From Yersinia artesiana (lineage in GTDB: Bacteria; Pseudomonadota; Gammaproteobacteria; Enterobacterales; Enterobacteriaceae), in NCBI RefSeq assembly GCF_902726545.1, contig NZ_CACVAD010000019.1:1-64000 (forward strand): a stretch of 64,000 bases of DNA, read 5' to 3'. Positions 26,912 through 36,756 of this stretch are shown here, piece after piece. The stretch's first letter is position 1; the number at the start of each line of letters is the position of its first letter. The position numbers were made by a program, and so were the translations under genes. The notes beneath the pieces were generated by a model. It was given only the letters and a program-made list of their open reading frames with translations. It ran no database searches and was not told the origin of the DNA.

Positions 26912-27388
26912 ATGACCAATACCAATAATGACCTGACCCCAGCCAACATTATTTTAAGTGAAGGTGTTATTTTTAATTCCTGGAAGAGAACCTTGACCCA
27001 ACAAGAAACTGTCGTGGTACTTTCAGAAAGTGAGTCATGTCTGTTGAAAATGCTGCTGGATAAAACCTGTAGCAAAAGAGAAGTCATGTACGCAATTTGG
27101 GAAAAGCGCGGCGTTATTGTGACTGAGAGCAGTTATTATAAGCTGGTGAGACAATTACGCTGTTCATTTAAGAAAGCTAATCTGGATGAAACCCTGATAG
27201 CCACCTTACCAAGAATTGGTATTTCATATACAGGAACTATACAAGCGGTTGCCGCAGAGCCTGCATCGGTAGCCCCGGTGCAGAATAAAGTTGTGCACCA
27301 GAAGGGCATCATTGATGCCGTCATTACAACCTGTACGCTGGCTGTTGCCGCGACCTGTTCTTATTTTTATATTTTTGCCGCAGGATAA
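26912..27388 (+). CDS. CadC/ToxR-type winged-helix protein with C-terminal membrane segment
   Basis: A 158-residue protein. Residues about 20-105 match the OmpR/ToxR winged helix: VVLSESESCLLKMLL, the KREVMYAIW recognition region, YYKLVRQLR and the LPRIGISY wing. A linker and one hydrophobic segment near the C-terminus (IIDAVITTCTLAVAATCSYF) follow, with almost nothing after it. It therefore resembles ToxR/CadC/TcpP regulators stripped of their periplasmic sensor. It may be a membrane-tethered regulator of neighbouring genes. It ends 4 bases before the lipoprotein gene, so the two are probably cotranscribed. The target is unknown. Confidence 0.7.
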   Translation: MTNTNNDLTPANIILSEGVIFNSWKRTLTQQETVVVLSESESCLLKMLLDKTCSKREVMYAIWEKRGVIVTESSYYKLVRQLRCSFKKANLDETLIATLPRIGISYTGTIQAVAAEPASVAPVQNKVVHQKGIIDAVITTCTLAVAATCSYFYIFAAG

Positions 27389-27392
27389 TACG

Positions 27393-27827
27393 ATGAAATC
27401 TATTTTTAATACTTGCATAAAAAGTTATTCTTATTGTTTAATTTTACTTCTGTCGCTGGTTTTATCCGGCTGTACTCTCCCAGCCGATAATAGTCGTAAT
27501 TATAATGGGGACTACATTCTAGGAAATATTCGTAGTACTAATAAGATTATACCTGAAAATGTTAAAATTACGCTCTCATTTTCCCAGAATAAGGCCTCTG
27601 GAGAGAAGGAGTTTACGCTTCATGAGTATAGTTTTGTGACTCAAACAAAAAGTCTTACAATTCCATTTCGCTTGCAACTGCCGAATGAGTTATCATTCTC
27701 TTCGCAGCCTCTTAATATCAGTGTAAGGGTAGAGAAAGAGGGTGAATTGATTATGATGAGTGATAAACTCACGCCGCTCCTACGTCAATCAGGTGAAAAG
27801 TTATTACTGACAGTGAATGACAGTTAG
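27393..27827 (+). CDS. YscW-like lipoprotein, candidate secretin pilot
   Basis: A 144-residue lipoprotein starting at ATG 27393 (signal peptide, lipobox LSGC). The mature domain is a small beta sandwich with a YscW-like pattern: an opening VxGxI strand, PENVKITLSF, the TIPFRLQLP motif in the middle and repeated short strands to the end. YscW is the pilotin for the plasmid-encoded Yersinia secretin YscC. SPI-1-type systems normally use the unrelated helical InvH/MxiM, neither of which is seen near ysaC. I infer that this protein pilots YsaC. It is 5 bases after the winged-helix gene and 27 before ysrR. Confidence 0.65.
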   Translation: MKSIFNTCIKSYSYCLILLLSLVLSGCTLPADNSRNYNGDYILGNIRSTNKIIPENVKITLSFSQNKASGEKEFTLHEYSFVTQTKSLTIPFRLQLPNELSFSSQPLNISVRVEKEGELIMMSDKLTPLLRQSGEKLLLTVNDS

Positions 27828-27854
27828 CACTTGCCTCACTTGACCGAGGCCTTT

Positions 27855-28565
27855 ATGACGCAAACGAAAACGCTAAATATAGCAATGATCGAAGACGAAC
27901 CCTTCAGCCGCCTTGCATTGATGGAGATCTTAAAGAAATATCCTTATCATCACAAAGAACCAGAACTCCAGCTTATTTACAGTGACTTTTCCCTACAGGT
28001 CGTCGGTTGTGTCAGCAATACAACCGAGCTCATTACGCTACTAGAAAGCAACCCAGAGATTGAAGTACTGTTACTGGATTATTCACTCGCAACGGGTGAT
28101 ATAGACGAGAACGAGGATGCATCACTATCCCAGGATGGCGCAGGGCTCATCAAGCGCCTTCTTCAGTTGCGCCCCGCATTAAAAATCATTGTGCATACCG
28201 CCCATAAAAGTCTGGCGGTAGCACGTCTCGCCTGGAAAGCAGGAGCGTGGGGATTTGTGCAAAAGAGCAGCGATATTCAGGAGCTGTTTTTTGCTATCTC
28301 GTATGTCGCCCGAGGTAAAAAATTCTTTCCGATTGAGCTGGCAGCACTGTCTCAACCCACAGAGCAAAATACACACCATACTTTAACCGGGCGTGAAACC
28401 GAAGTGCTGCGGATGCTACTCAATGGTCTGAAGCAGAAAGAAATCAGTGTGCGCCTTAATATCAGTTTTAAAACGGTATCCAACACGAAAACGCGTGCTT
28501 TCAAAAAACTGGGGCTGACTTCAAACACTGATTTCTTTAAATATGCTCATGAAATTTCTCTCTAA
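27855..28565 (+). CDS. ysrR: YsrR, response regulator of the Ysa phosphorelay
   Basis: A 236-residue NarL/FixJ-type response regulator. The receiver domain has the acidic pair in IEDEP (residues 13-14), the likely phospho-accepting Asp75 in VLLLDYS and a conserved Lys in GFVQKS. The LuxR-type DNA-binding domain covers about 170-230 (LTGRETEVLRMLLNGLKQKEIS). I start at ATG 27855, where a GAGG site is well placed, not at the TTG 24 bases upstream. YsrR is required for expression of the Ysa system. Its 3' end overlaps ysrS by 23 bases. A close paralogue lies at 47574. Confidence 0.92.
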   Translation: MTQTKTLNIAMIEDEPFSRLALMEILKKYPYHHKEPELQLIYSDFSLQVVGCVSNTTELITLLESNPEIEVLLLDYSLATGDIDENEDASLSQDGAGLIKRLLQLRPALKIIVHTAHKSLAVARLAWKAGAWGFVQKSSDIQELFFAISYVARGKKFFPIELAALSQPTEQNTHHTLTGRETEVLRMLLNGLKQKEISVRLNISFKTVSNTKTRAFKKLGLTSNTDFFKYAHEISL

Positions 28566-30915
28566 ATTATATCTGGCATTGGTCGTTACCCTGCTGTCGT
28601 CAATTGCAGTTTATGCCGCCGATACCATCAATTTTTCACCACAAGAGTTGGATTATATTAAAACTCACCCAGTGGTGAACTACGGTATTTTTCCAAACTC
28701 TTATCCAATTGAAACCTTTAATAGTAACGGTGAGCATATTGGATTAACGCGGGATTATATTGACTTAATTGCCGCAGCCACCGGTATACACTTTAAGCCG
28801 GTGCTAACTAGCGACGACGATGAATCTATTGCAAATCTGGAACGCGGTAAGATCTCATTACTCACCAGCACTTCCAGCGCCTTTGCCAAGGCCAATAACC
28901 TGACCAGTAGCGTGCCTATTTTTTCCACCTGGCCGGTGACTGTCACCCGCAAAGCCACGCGTCATATCGTTACCCCGGACGACGTTACGGAAGGGTATGT
29001 TGCCATCATCGATTACTTATCGCTGATTGAGTGGTTTACCAAGCAATTTCCTGGTGTCCATTACAAAATCGTTTATTCTCCCGAAGAGACAATTGGTGAG
29101 GTGATAAACCGGCAGGCTGAAGCCGCAGTCGTCCTTTCGCCCACTGCTCTCTACTATATGAATGTCAAATATCCAGGGCAGTTAAAAGTATCACGCCCTC
29201 ACTCTAACAAAATCTCCCTGGTAATGAGTGCGCGGCCCGAAGATCAGATCCTGATAGACATTATTAACAAAGTCATCGCGTCCATTCCCGCTAAACAGCA
29301 AACGGAACTCACAACAAAATGGATTATTAGCGACAACAATATTCCGCTGCCGAGCGATAACACGCTGGCTTTCTATGTCGGGGGATTGGCTACCGCCTTA
29401 TTGGGCTTGTTGTTATTCGTTTTTTATCGTTATCGGCGATTAAAAATGGAACTTGTCCAACTGGGTTCGAAAAACAATCTGGAATTGTCAGTCATTGCGC
29501 ACGAATTACGCACACCGCTAATTGGTATTCTGACCGCCTGCGAAGGACTGGTAGGTAAAATAGCCTCGACCAGCCAGCGGGAAAGGCTTGCTAACGTTAT
29601 TCATGTCACGCGGGAATTACTGGATAATCTTGACCTGTCACTGGATAACGCCAAAATCAATGCTGGTTCAGTAACACAAAACCCACAACCACATTTACTG
29701 GCTGAATTGTGCGATACCACAGTCAAACTGTTTACCAGTTTTGCCGAAACACACGGCACTACACTTCAGGTTCGCTACCTGTCAAAGCAGTTTTTTTTAC
29801 CCCATCTAATTGATGGCACCCTGCTCTCTCAGGCACTAAATAATATTGTCAGCAATGCTATCAAACACACCCATGGCGGTATGGTATTGATCGAGTGTTC
29901 GTTGCCGCAAATGGACGGCAAGAATATGTTCAGCATTGAGGTGATCGATACCGGCACCGGGATCCCCAGCAAGGTACTGGCACGCCTTTCAGAACCCTTT
30001 TATCAAGGTAAGCTCTCTCGCACGGATAGCGACACTCCTCAACCCAAGGGCACCGGGCTGGGATTATTTGTCGCCAAGAAAAATATGCATCTTATTGGTG
30101 GGCATCTGGCCATTGCCAGTCAACCGGGAATTGGCTCGCGGGTGACTATTGCCCTACCTGCTATTGCTGCTCATTATGCGATTGAAAATCCGCTGCCCGA
30201 AGGGCTGCATATCATTATTCCCACAGAGATAACGTCCTCACTCAGCGGTGAAATTACTCAGATCCTGGATGGCTACGAGCTGCCCTATTACTCTGCCGTT
30301 GATTCGCTGTCCGCCACCGCCCGTGGGCCAGAGATTGAACTGCATCTGGATTTGGCGCAAAACCACTGGCAACTGTTCAATAAGCAAGGGGATTCAGTGA
30401 TTGTCCCACGCCCGGTGTACGCCTCAGCACTCTATCTTGCCATTACCGACTTATGTAATGAGGATCAAGCGCTGGATAATAGTCGTGAAAATCCCGAGGT
30501 ACACTCACCCGCCACCATTACAGAATCACAGCGTCTGTTAGTCGTGGAGGATGAGCCACTGCTGCTGGAAGTTCAGTATGAACTGTTTAGCAGCATGGGA
30601 TTTCAAGTAGATGCGGTAGCAAACACGCAGCAAGCGTATCAGAGCTGGTTACAACACCACCATACCATTATTGTCACAGATTGCCGGCTCGATGAGAGCG
30701 ATGGCTTTGAACTGGTTCGTCATCTGCGAAAACTGATGCAGAAGACACCGGAGCCGGTATTAGTTATCGGTCAGTCAGCTTCACTGAAAGCTGAGGATGC
30801 ACAGCGCGCCCGCGAAGTCGGCATGGATTACCTGCTACAAAAACCGGTTGCACGCGAACAATGGCTGCAATTGATACATGACTATTTTGCTTCTAAGGAA
30901 AATGAGCATGACTGA
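28543..30915 (+). CDS. ysrS: YsrS, hybrid sensor histidine kinase
   Basis: A 790-residue hybrid kinase. A signal/anchor sequence is followed by a periplasmic solute-binding-like sensor (about 30-265), as in EvgS and BvgS. One membrane segment lies near 276-296. The HisKA domain has His320 (VIAHELRTPL), the HATPase domain has N and G boxes (NNIVSNAIKH, GTGLGLF), and a C-terminal receiver carries Asp713 (VTDCRLDESDG). A degenerate spacer domain sits at about 545-655. Phosphate should pass His320 to Asp713 to YsrT to YsrR. ysrS overlaps both ysrR and ysrT, which implies coupled synthesis of the relay. Confidence 0.93.
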   Translation: MLMKFLSKLYLALVVTLLSSIAVYAADTINFSPQELDYIKTHPVVNYGIFPNSYPIETFNSNGEHIGLTRDYIDLIAAATGIHFKPVLTSDDDESIANLERGKISLLTSTSSAFAKANNLTSSVPIFSTWPVTVTRKATRHIVTPDDVTEGYVAIIDYLSLIEWFTKQFPGVHYKIVYSPEETIGEVINRQAEAAVVLSPTALYYMNVKYPGQLKVSRPHSNKISLVMSARPEDQILIDIINKVIASIPAKQQTELTTKWIISDNNIPLPSDNTLAFYVGGLATALLGLLLFVFYRYRRLKMELVQLGSKNNLELSVIAHELRTPLIGILTACEGLVGKIASTSQRERLANVIHVTRELLDNLDLSLDNAKINAGSVTQNPQPHLLAELCDTTVKLFTSFAETHGTTLQVRYLSKQFFLPHLIDGTLLSQALNNIVSNAIKHTHGGMVLIECSLPQMDGKNMFSIEVIDTGTGIPSKVLARLSEPFYQGKLSRTDSDTPQPKGTGLGLFVAKKNMHLIGGHLAIASQPGIGSRVTIALPAIAAHYAIENPLPEGLHIIIPTEITSSLSGEITQILDGYELPYYSAVDSLSATARGPEIELHLDLAQNHWQLFNKQGDSVIVPRPVYASALYLAITDLCNEDQALDNSRENPEVHSPATITESQRLLVVEDEPLLLEVQYELFSSMGFQVDAVANTQQAYQSWLQHHHTIIVTDCRLDESDGFELVRHLRKLMQKTPEPVLVIGQSASLKAEDAQRAREVGMDYLLQKPVAREQWLQLIHDYFASKENEHD

Positions 30916-31156
30916 TGCCACTTTCAGCGCACGATTTTACGCCAGTATTCGTGATTATCTTAGCCGTATTGAAGAGTTGATCAAAGAGGGTGATCTGGAG
31001 GCCGCGCAGCAGGTCGGCCATAAAATGCTAGGATTGTGTCAGATGTTTGGCACCCCTGAGCAGGTAGCCTTATGCGAGGCACTGGAATATGCCGAGAGCT
31101 TGCCCCATCTGCAACAAACGCTCTCTCAGTTTTATGCATTGCTAGATAACAGCTAA
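30908..31156 (+). CDS. ysrT: YsrT, histidine phosphotransfer protein
   Basis: An 82-residue helical protein with the HPt core QVGHKMLGLCQMFG; the phospho-accepting His is residue 38. I chose ATG 30908 because the AAGGAA site ends 7 bases upstream, whereas ATG 30902 is too close. The start lies inside the last codons of ysrS (8-base overlap). YsrT has been described as the separate phosphotransfer module that makes YsrRST an unusual three-gene phosphorelay. It is the only HPt gene in the window, although two kinase/regulator pairs are present. Confidence 0.9.
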   Translation: MTDATFSARFYASIRDYLSRIEELIKEGDLEAAQQVGHKMLGLCQMFGTPEQVALCEALEYAESLPHLQQTLSQFYALLDNS

Positions 31157-31163
31157 ATAAGTA

Positions 31164-31185
31164 CCCCCTGCGACTAGCCGGGGGG
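31164..31185 (+). terminator. GC-rich hairpin after ysrT
   Basis: Five C's and six G's flanking a short loop can form a GC-rich stem directly after the ysrT stop. A-rich rather than T-rich sequence follows, so intrinsic termination is uncertain. Confidence 0.35.
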
Positions 31186-31632
31186 ATAAAAATGAAAGTG
31201 CTGTTTATGAATAAATGCCACACTCAGGGTATGTAGCATCTTCAAAACAAACATTTGTATTGAAAATTAGCCAAGAATTCACAAGTTTTCCAAACTAGTC
31301 GCAAGCCTAATCAACGCAAATCAGTTTGACAAAATACGATATTAGTATTTTATCACCTCCTAGCGAATCAATATCAATCTAGTCATTTATTGAACGATTT
31401 TAATTATAGGATAACTCCCACAAGCATTAGAGAGTTCACCTAATTCAATTTTAAAACAAACTTGTTTAAACTGTGTTTGAAATACGGCAGAGCCAATAAG
31501 AATTGAATAACACCCTCTAACATTATTCATTTATAGCCTGCACAACTAAATATAATTTAGTTAATTCGTATATCTGTAGTTAACGCCTTGTTTGCCGCTT
31601 GTATAGCGGCATTTTTTAAATCGGAAATGACA
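31186..31632. other. Long AT-rich noncoding region upstream of the cytochrome b561-like gene
   Basis: About 450 bases without a credible gene. A TATAAT box at 31551-31556 and the strong terminator at 31593-31617 bracket a possible transcript of roughly 55 bases just before the next gene. The remainder is AT-rich with no repeat or known element I can name. Confidence 0.45.
31593..31617 (+). terminator. Strong intrinsic terminator 15 bases before a start codon
   Basis: A perfect 7-bp stem TGCCGCT/AGCGGCA with a 5-base loop is followed directly by TTTTTT. It ends only 15 bases before ATG 31633. It either ends a short upstream RNA or attenuates the b561-like gene. Confidence 0.75.
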
Positions 31633-32142
31633 ATGAAAAAAAAGTATTCTTGGCAGCAAGTGATTTTACACTGGGTTTCTGCATTGGTTATCATTTGGGC
31701 CACAATTTCCGGTTTTTATGTCGGGTTATTTGATGTGTCCCCTGAGTTGAAGACACTAACTGGATTTATTAATGTTTCGCTGACAACCTTGTTGATCCCT
31801 GTGTTCATCATTAGGATTTATTTCTACCTGGTATCAGAAAAACCTGAGGATATTAACCCCAATGGATTTACCCGATTTATTGCTCATGCCGTGCATTTCA
31901 TTCTTTATCTAAATATTTCCGTGGTGCTGGTAACGGGAGTTCTGATGATGGAAAGAGATATCAACGTTTTTAATCTCTTTATCATTCCACAGCCTATTCA
32001 TGACCTTGCTGTGACCAAACTATTCAACACTATTCACATTCTTTCCTGCGCCACACTCGCTACATTAGTGCTACTGCACATAGCTGCTGTCATTAAACAT
32101 GAGCTGAGTGGTAAAAAAGTGCTTAAGAGAATGTCACTCTAG
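31633..32142 (+). CDS. Cytochrome b561-family membrane protein
   Basis: A 169-residue protein with four hydrophobic segments. Histidines suitable as b-type haem ligands are in ILHWVSA, AHAVHFIL, NTIHILS and LLHIAA, the pattern of bacterial cytochrome b561 (YceJ/YodB) proteins that move electrons between quinol and periplasmic acceptors. I start at ATG 31633 because a GGA motif is correctly spaced; ATG 31627 is the alternative. It lies alone between two regulatory gene groups. A link to type II secretion or to ChiY redox chemistry is speculative. Confidence 0.8.
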   Translation: MKKKYSWQQVILHWVSALVIIWATISGFYVGLFDVSPELKTLTGFINVSLTTLLIPVFIIRIYFYLVSEKPEDINPNGFTRFIAHAVHFILYLNISVVLVTGVLMMERDINVFNLFIIPQPIHDLAVTKLFNTIHILSCATLATLVLLHIAAVIKHELSGKKVLKRMSL

Positions 32143-32192
32143 TGAAAACAGAAAAATATTAAATTGAATACACGGGTCAAGGATATAACAGC

Positions 32193-32678
32193 ATGTTAGA
32201 TAGGGAAGAATGCATCCAATTACTTAGCGATGAAACTCTCACTTATAAAGATATATTTACATTACAGTGTTCAATCAATAAGTTGGTCATCCATGCCAGC
32301 CAACAGACTATCGCCTTAAGTGAGGGACAAAAAAGGCTGCTGGTTGCCTTACTTAAAGAGATTAATTGTAAGCGAAAGATCATTAATTTGGTTTGGTATG
32401 AAAATCATCAACGAATCAGTGATAACAACTATCATCAACTGATATTCCAGTTACGTGCATTATTACAGCGCTATAACATCACTGGAGATCTGATTGTCAC
32501 GGTACCGCATTATGGCCTTAAATTAAATGAGGGATTAGTGAGTGTAAAAAATCCACAATCTGAAACCACAGTGGAACAATACGAACAAAAGACAAGTGAT
32601 ATCGAACCCAAACGCAATGTCAATTTGGCCATTACGCGGATTGTCAATTTTGGGCGTTCATTATTTATATTTTCATAA
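32193..32678 (+). CDS. Second CadC/ToxR-type winged-helix protein
   Basis: A 161-residue protein. Residues about 25-115 follow the OmpR/ToxR winged-helix pattern: IALSEGQKRLLVALL, INLVWY, NNYHQLIFQLRALL and the VTVPHYGLKL wing. A charged linker and a short weakly hydrophobic C-terminus follow (ITRIVNFGRSLFIF), less convincing as a membrane segment than in the homologous protein at 26912. It lies 11 bases before yts1C, so it may be the first gene of the type II operon and its regulator. Function is inferred from fold and position. Confidence 0.65.
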   Translation: MLDREECIQLLSDETLTYKDIFTLQCSINKLVIHASQQTIALSEGQKRLLVALLKEINCKRKIINLVWYENHQRISDNNYHQLIFQLRALLQRYNITGDLIVTVPHYGLKLNEGLVSVKNPQSETTVEQYEQKTSDIEPKRNVNLAITRIVNFGRSLFIFS

Positions 32679-32689
32679 CTGGTCATAAC

Positions 32690-33217
32690 TTGATTATACG
32701 AAATTATTTACTCTCATTTGGCCTGGAAAAATATTGCAATGCTGCGACAAGAAATATTGTTGCGGCATTACTGCTGGTCATTTTGATTTTACTGCGTATT
32801 GAGCATCATCCGCTGCCACTTTGGTTATCTACCGCAGCCGATAATTCAGAAACATATGTACCAGAAAAAAATAAAAATAACATTAAAGGGCATCAGACTG
32901 CTGAACTCAAAAGGCTACATTTGTTTTCAGCGGAAACAACAGATGCTGCAGATAACCCCTATCGAGTGGGTTATTTAGCGGCAGATGACCCGTTATTGTT
33001 TCATGCTCCACGCAGCAGCCTGACTGCCCGTGTGGTGGGTGTACTGACCAGTAGCATACATGAGAAGAGCATTGCCATTATTGAGCAAAACAAGCGTCAA
33101 AGCTCATATAGCCAGGGTGAAAAACTGCCAGAGAATCATGCTGTGGTGATAAAAATATTTGACGATCGCGTCATCCTTAATCACCAAGGTTATTACGAAT
33201 CCCTGTTGTTAGATTAA
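32690..33217 (+). CDS. yts1C: Yts1C, type II secretion protein GspC
   Basis: A 175-residue inner-membrane protein with one membrane segment (about 25-42, VAALLLVILILL) and a periplasmic HR domain (YRVGYLAADDPLLFHAP through VVGVLTSS and VILNHQGYYESLLL). In GspC this domain contacts the secretin. It is shorter than OutC/EpsC because it ends after the HR domain without a PDZ domain. No ATG is available in frame near the start, so the TTG at 32690 is used, with a poor ribosome site. This suggests low or coupled translation. Confidence 0.85.
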   Translation: MIIRNYLLSFGLEKYCNAATRNIVAALLLVILILLRIEHHPLPLWLSTAADNSETYVPEKNKNNIKGHQTAELKRLHLFSAETTDAADNPYRVGYLAADDPLLFHAPRSSLTARVVGVLTSSIHEKSIAIIEQNKRQSSYSQGEKLPENHAVVIKIFDDRVILNHQGYYESLLLD

Positions 33218-33286
33218 GCGTTAATTAATTGAAATAACCTTAACTAACTGCAGAACTTACCTCATTATTAGATTAAAGATGAAAAA

Positions 33287-35263
33287 ATGATATTTAATCG
33301 CGATGTAACATTAAATTATTATCAGAATATCAACACATTAAGTCAGCGGATTGTATCCTTTGGCGTCATTATGCTATTGCTGATGACTGCGCTATATCAA
33401 CCACGGGCCAGTGCTGAAACTTTTTCTGTTAACTTCAAAAATACTGATATTAATGAGTTTATCAATACCGTCAGTAAAAACCTGAATAAAACTGCCATTA
33501 TCGACCCGGCAGTAAAAGGCAATATCAGCGTGCGCAGCTATCAGGAGCTGGAACCTGAACGCTACTATCCTTTCTTCCTGAGTGTCCTGGAAGTTTATGG
33601 CTTTACCGTGGTCAATATGCCCGGTGATGTGATCAAAATTATTCCAGCCAAAAATGCCAAAGGTTCTGCCATCCCTTTAATTGAAGGCGAAAACCCGGCA
33701 GAGGGCGACGAAGTAGTCATGCGTGTAGTTTCATTACATAACGTTGCCGCCAAAGAGCTGGCTCCCCTGCTACGCCAACTGAATGATGCCGCCTTTGGTA
33801 CTGTTGTTCATTATGACCCGTCAAATGTCCTGTTGTTAACCGGGCGCGCGGCAGTAGTCAATCAGTTAGTCGCCATTATCAAAAATGTCGATAAAGCAGG
33901 CGACCAAACGGTTGAAACCATCAAATTACAGTTTGCCTCGGCCACCGAGGTGGCCCGTATTGCGGAATCACTGCATAAAAGTAGTGGAAAGAATACCAGT
34001 GGCAGAATGTCTGCCACCATTGTAGCCGACGAACGCACCAACTCAGTATTGATCGGTGGTGAAGAACAAGTACGCAAGCGCATGATCGACACCGTGCAAG
34101 AATTGGATAGACAAGGTGATATCCACGGCAATACCAAAGTTATTTATCTCAAATTTGCCAAGGCAGAAAGCCTGTTAGACGTACTGAATGGTGTCAGTAC
34201 CAACCAGCAAGGCGGTAAAGGCCAGGCTACCCCCGCCGTTGCGATGATGAAAAACGTAGTTATTAAGGCTGATGCACAAACCAATTCCCTGATTATCAAT
34301 GCTGCACCTGATCTGCTACGAGATCTCGAACAAGTGATTAATCAATTAGATATTCGCCGGGCGCAAGTTCTGGTCGAAGCCATCATTGTTGAAGTTCAGG
34401 ACAGTGATGCGCTGAATCTGGGAGTGCAATGGTTTAATCGCAATGGCGGCGGCAGCAATTTCCCGGAAAACGGCGCATCTGCCAGCTCCATCACCTCTAA
34501 TGATATGGGCAGTTCACTTAAAGGCATCACCGGTCTGGCCACTGGTTTTTACCGTGGTAACTGGAGCGGCCTGTTTACTGCGCTACGTACCAATAGCCAG
34601 AACGATATTTTGGCGACCCCTAGTATTGTGACGCTCGATAATATGGAAGCGGAATTCAGTGTCGGTCAGGAAGTTCCTGTTTTGAGCGGTTCGCAAACCA
34701 CCACCGGAGATAATATTTTCCGCACGGTAGACCGTAAAAGTGTCGGTATCAAGCTGAAAGTTAAACCACAAATCAATAAAGGCGACTCGGTGTTGCTTGA
34801 GATTGAACAGGAAGTTTCCAGTGTGGCTGAGAAAGCGCCAGGAGGAACCGGTGATCTGGGTGCCACCTTCAATACACGCATGGTCAAAAATGCGGTGATG
34901 GTTGGCAGCAACAACATTGTGGTGGTTGGCGGGTTGCTGGATAGCACCAACCATGATGTCACCAGTAAAGTTCCCCTGCTGGGCGATATTCCGGGCATTG
35001 GTTTTCTGTTCCGTTCAACATCTCAGAAAATGGTGAAACGTAACCTGATGCTGTTTATCCGTCCGACAATTATTCGTGAACAAGGCGACTATGTTGATGC
35101 CAGTAAACAAAAACTCGATAAATTTCAACAAGAGCAAGACATTGAACGCACCACCAACGGGCAACGTATCAATGAAAATCTGAACAAAACACTGTCTGCC
35201 GGCCATTCCCTAAACGCATTACAAAATGATATCAGTGCCTTTTATACCATGGGGGCACGATGA
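33287..35263 (+). CDS. yts1D: Yts1D, type II secretin GspD
   Basis: A 658-residue secretin. Signal peptide to about residue 45 (cleavage near ASA). N0 domain [19 protein letters not shown], then N1-N3 repeats with SVLIGG and KTAI-type motifs, and the C-terminal pore domain with [14 protein letters not shown]. The last ~60 residues are charged and probably form the S-domain recognised by the Yts1S pilotin. It forms the outer-membrane channel for folded exoproteins such as ChiY. It overlaps yts1E by 4 bases. Confidence 0.94.
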   Translation: MIFNRDVTLNYYQNINTLSQRIVSFGVIMLLLMTALYQPRASAETFSVNFKNTDINEFINTVSKNLNKTAIIDPAVKGNISVRSYQELEPERYYPFFLSVLEVYGFTVVNMPGDVIKIIPAKNAKGSAIPLIEGENPAEGDEVVMRVVSLHNVAAKELAPLLRQLNDAAFGTVVHYDPSNVLLLTGRAAVVNQLVAIIKNVDKAGDQTVETIKLQFASATEVARIAESLHKSSGKNTSGRMSATIVADERTNSVLIGGEEQVRKRMIDTVQELDRQGDIHGNTKVIYLKFAKAESLLDVLNGVSTNQQGGKGQATPAVAMMKNVVIKADAQTNSLIINAAPDLLRDLEQVINQLDIRRAQVLVEAIIVEVQDSDALNLGVQWFNRNGGGSNFPENGASASSITSNDMGSSLKGITGLATGFYRGNWSGLFTALRTNSQNDILATPSIVTLDNMEAEFSVGQEVPVLSGSQTTTGDNIFRTVDRKSVGIKLKVKPQINKGDSVLLEIEQEVSSVAEKAPGGTGDLGATFNTRMVKNAVMVGSNNIVVVGGLLDSTNHDVTSKVPLLGDIPGIGFLFRSTSQKMVKRNLMLFIRPTIIREQGDYVDASKQKLDKFQQEQDIERTTNGQRINENLNKTLSAGHSLNALQNDISAFYTMGAR

Positions 35264-36756
35264 GCCAGACAGCAACACTACAGCCACAGTTGCCTTTTGC
35301 CTGGGTACAACAATACGGGGTGCTGCATCAGCACCACCCTGTGTACGGTGAACAACTGTTATTTCGACAGTCTGCCAGTCCGGAAGCTTTGCTGGAAGCC
35401 AGGCGTATGCTGCCGTTGGGTCAGCTGCAATTTGTCAGTGACGAGGTTTTCGAGTCCAGCATGGTTGAGCATTACCAGCAAGACTCAGATCAAGCACGCC
35501 AAATGATGGAGAATCTGGGTAACGAAATCGATTTTTGCCAATTGGCTGATGCACTACCACAAAGCGACGACTTGCTCGACAGCGATGACGGTGCGCCTAT
35601 TATTCGCCTGATTAACGCCATCCTGGGTGAGGCTATCAAAGAAGGCGCATCAGATATTCACGTCGAACCTTTTGAGCGCCAATTAGCGATTCGTTTTCGT
35701 ATTGATGGCGAATTACGTCAAATCCTCTCGCCGCCACGTCAATTAGCTGCATTGTTGGTATCGCGTATCAAAGTGATGGCCAAGCTGGATATTGCCGAAA
35801 AACGCTTGCCTCAGGATGGGCGTATTTCTCTGCGTATTGCTGGTCGGGCGATTGATATCCGTGTTTCCACCCTGCCCTCCAACCACGGTGAACGTGTAGT
35901 TATGCGTTTGTTGGATAAAAACAATATGCGCCTCGACCTGTCTCATTCAGGCATGGCCGCTGATAAACAGGAACTATTCAGTGAGATTCTGAAACAGCCT
36001 CACGGGATTATTCTGGTCACTGGCCCCACCGGGTCAGGCAAAAGTACCACGCTGTACGCTGCACTTCAGCAAATCAACAGCCAGTCGCTCAACATTATGA
36101 CGGTCGAAGATCCGATCGAGTACGATCTCGATGATATTGGTCAGACTCAGGTCAATGCCAAAGTGGACATGACCTTCGCCCGAGGTCTGCGTGCGATCCT
36201 GCGCCAAGATCCTGATGTGGTGATGATAGGTGAGATACGCGATACCGAAACGGCACAAATTGCTGTGCAAGCTTCACTCACCGGACATCTGGTGCTCTCG
36301 ACTCTGCACACCAATAGTGCCAGCGGCGCTGTCGGGCGCTTGCGCGATATGGGCGTAGAACCCTTTTTGCTCGGCAGCTCCCTTATCGGTGTGCTGGCTC
36401 AACGGCTGGTGCGCACACTCTGCCAGCACTGTAAAAAGCAGGAACAGGTCAGCGCCGACGTATTACAACGCTTTGGCTTTACCCCAGTTGATAACGGAAT
36501 ACACAGCCTTTACCACCCTGGCAGCTGCGAACAGTGTAATTTCACCGGCTATCGCGGCCGTACCGGCATACACGAGCTGATGCATGTCACGGATTCGTTG
36601 CGCGAAGCCATTTCTCAGGGATGTAGCGAAGTCGAATTGGAAAAAAAACTCCATCAGCAAACCCAAAGCATTCGCCATGACGGTTTCGAGAAAGTCCTCG
36701 CCGGGGTCACCAGCCTTGAAGAGGTTTTACGTGTCACCAGAGCCAGTGAACCATGA
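35260..36756 (+). CDS. yts1E: Yts1E, type II secretion ATPase GspE
   Basis: A 498-residue cytoplasmic ATPase. Walker [11 protein letters not shown], Asp box, Walker [10 protein letters not shown] and His box ([11 protein letters not shown]) are all present, as is the tetracysteine zinc element (CQHCKK and CEQCNF). It powers pseudopilus assembly together with Yts1F and Yts1L. All catalytic features look intact and the length is normal. Its start overlaps the yts1D stop and its stop overlaps the yts1F start. Confidence 0.95.
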   Translation: MSQTATLQPQLPFAWVQQYGVLHQHHPVYGEQLLFRQSASPEALLEARRMLPLGQLQFVSDEVFESSMVEHYQQDSDQARQMMENLGNEIDFCQLADALPQSDDLLDSDDGAPIIRLINAILGEAIKEGASDIHVEPFERQLAIRFRIDGELRQILSPPRQLAALLVSRIKVMAKLDIAEKRLPQDGRISLRIAGRAIDIRVSTLPSNHGERVVMRLLDKNNMRLDLSHSGMAADKQELFSEILKQPHGIILVTGPTGSGKSTTLYAALQQINSQSLNIMTVEDPIEYDLDDIGQTQVNAKVDMTFARGLRAILRQDPDVVMIGEIRDTETAQIAVQASLTGHLVLSTLHTNSASGAVGRLRDMGVEPFLLGSSLIGVLAQRLVRTLCQHCKKQEQVSADVLQRFGFTPVDNGIHSLYHPGSCEQCNFTGYRGRTGIHELMHVTDSLREAISQGCSEVELEKKLHQQTQSIRHDGFEKVLAGVTSLEEVLRVTRASEP

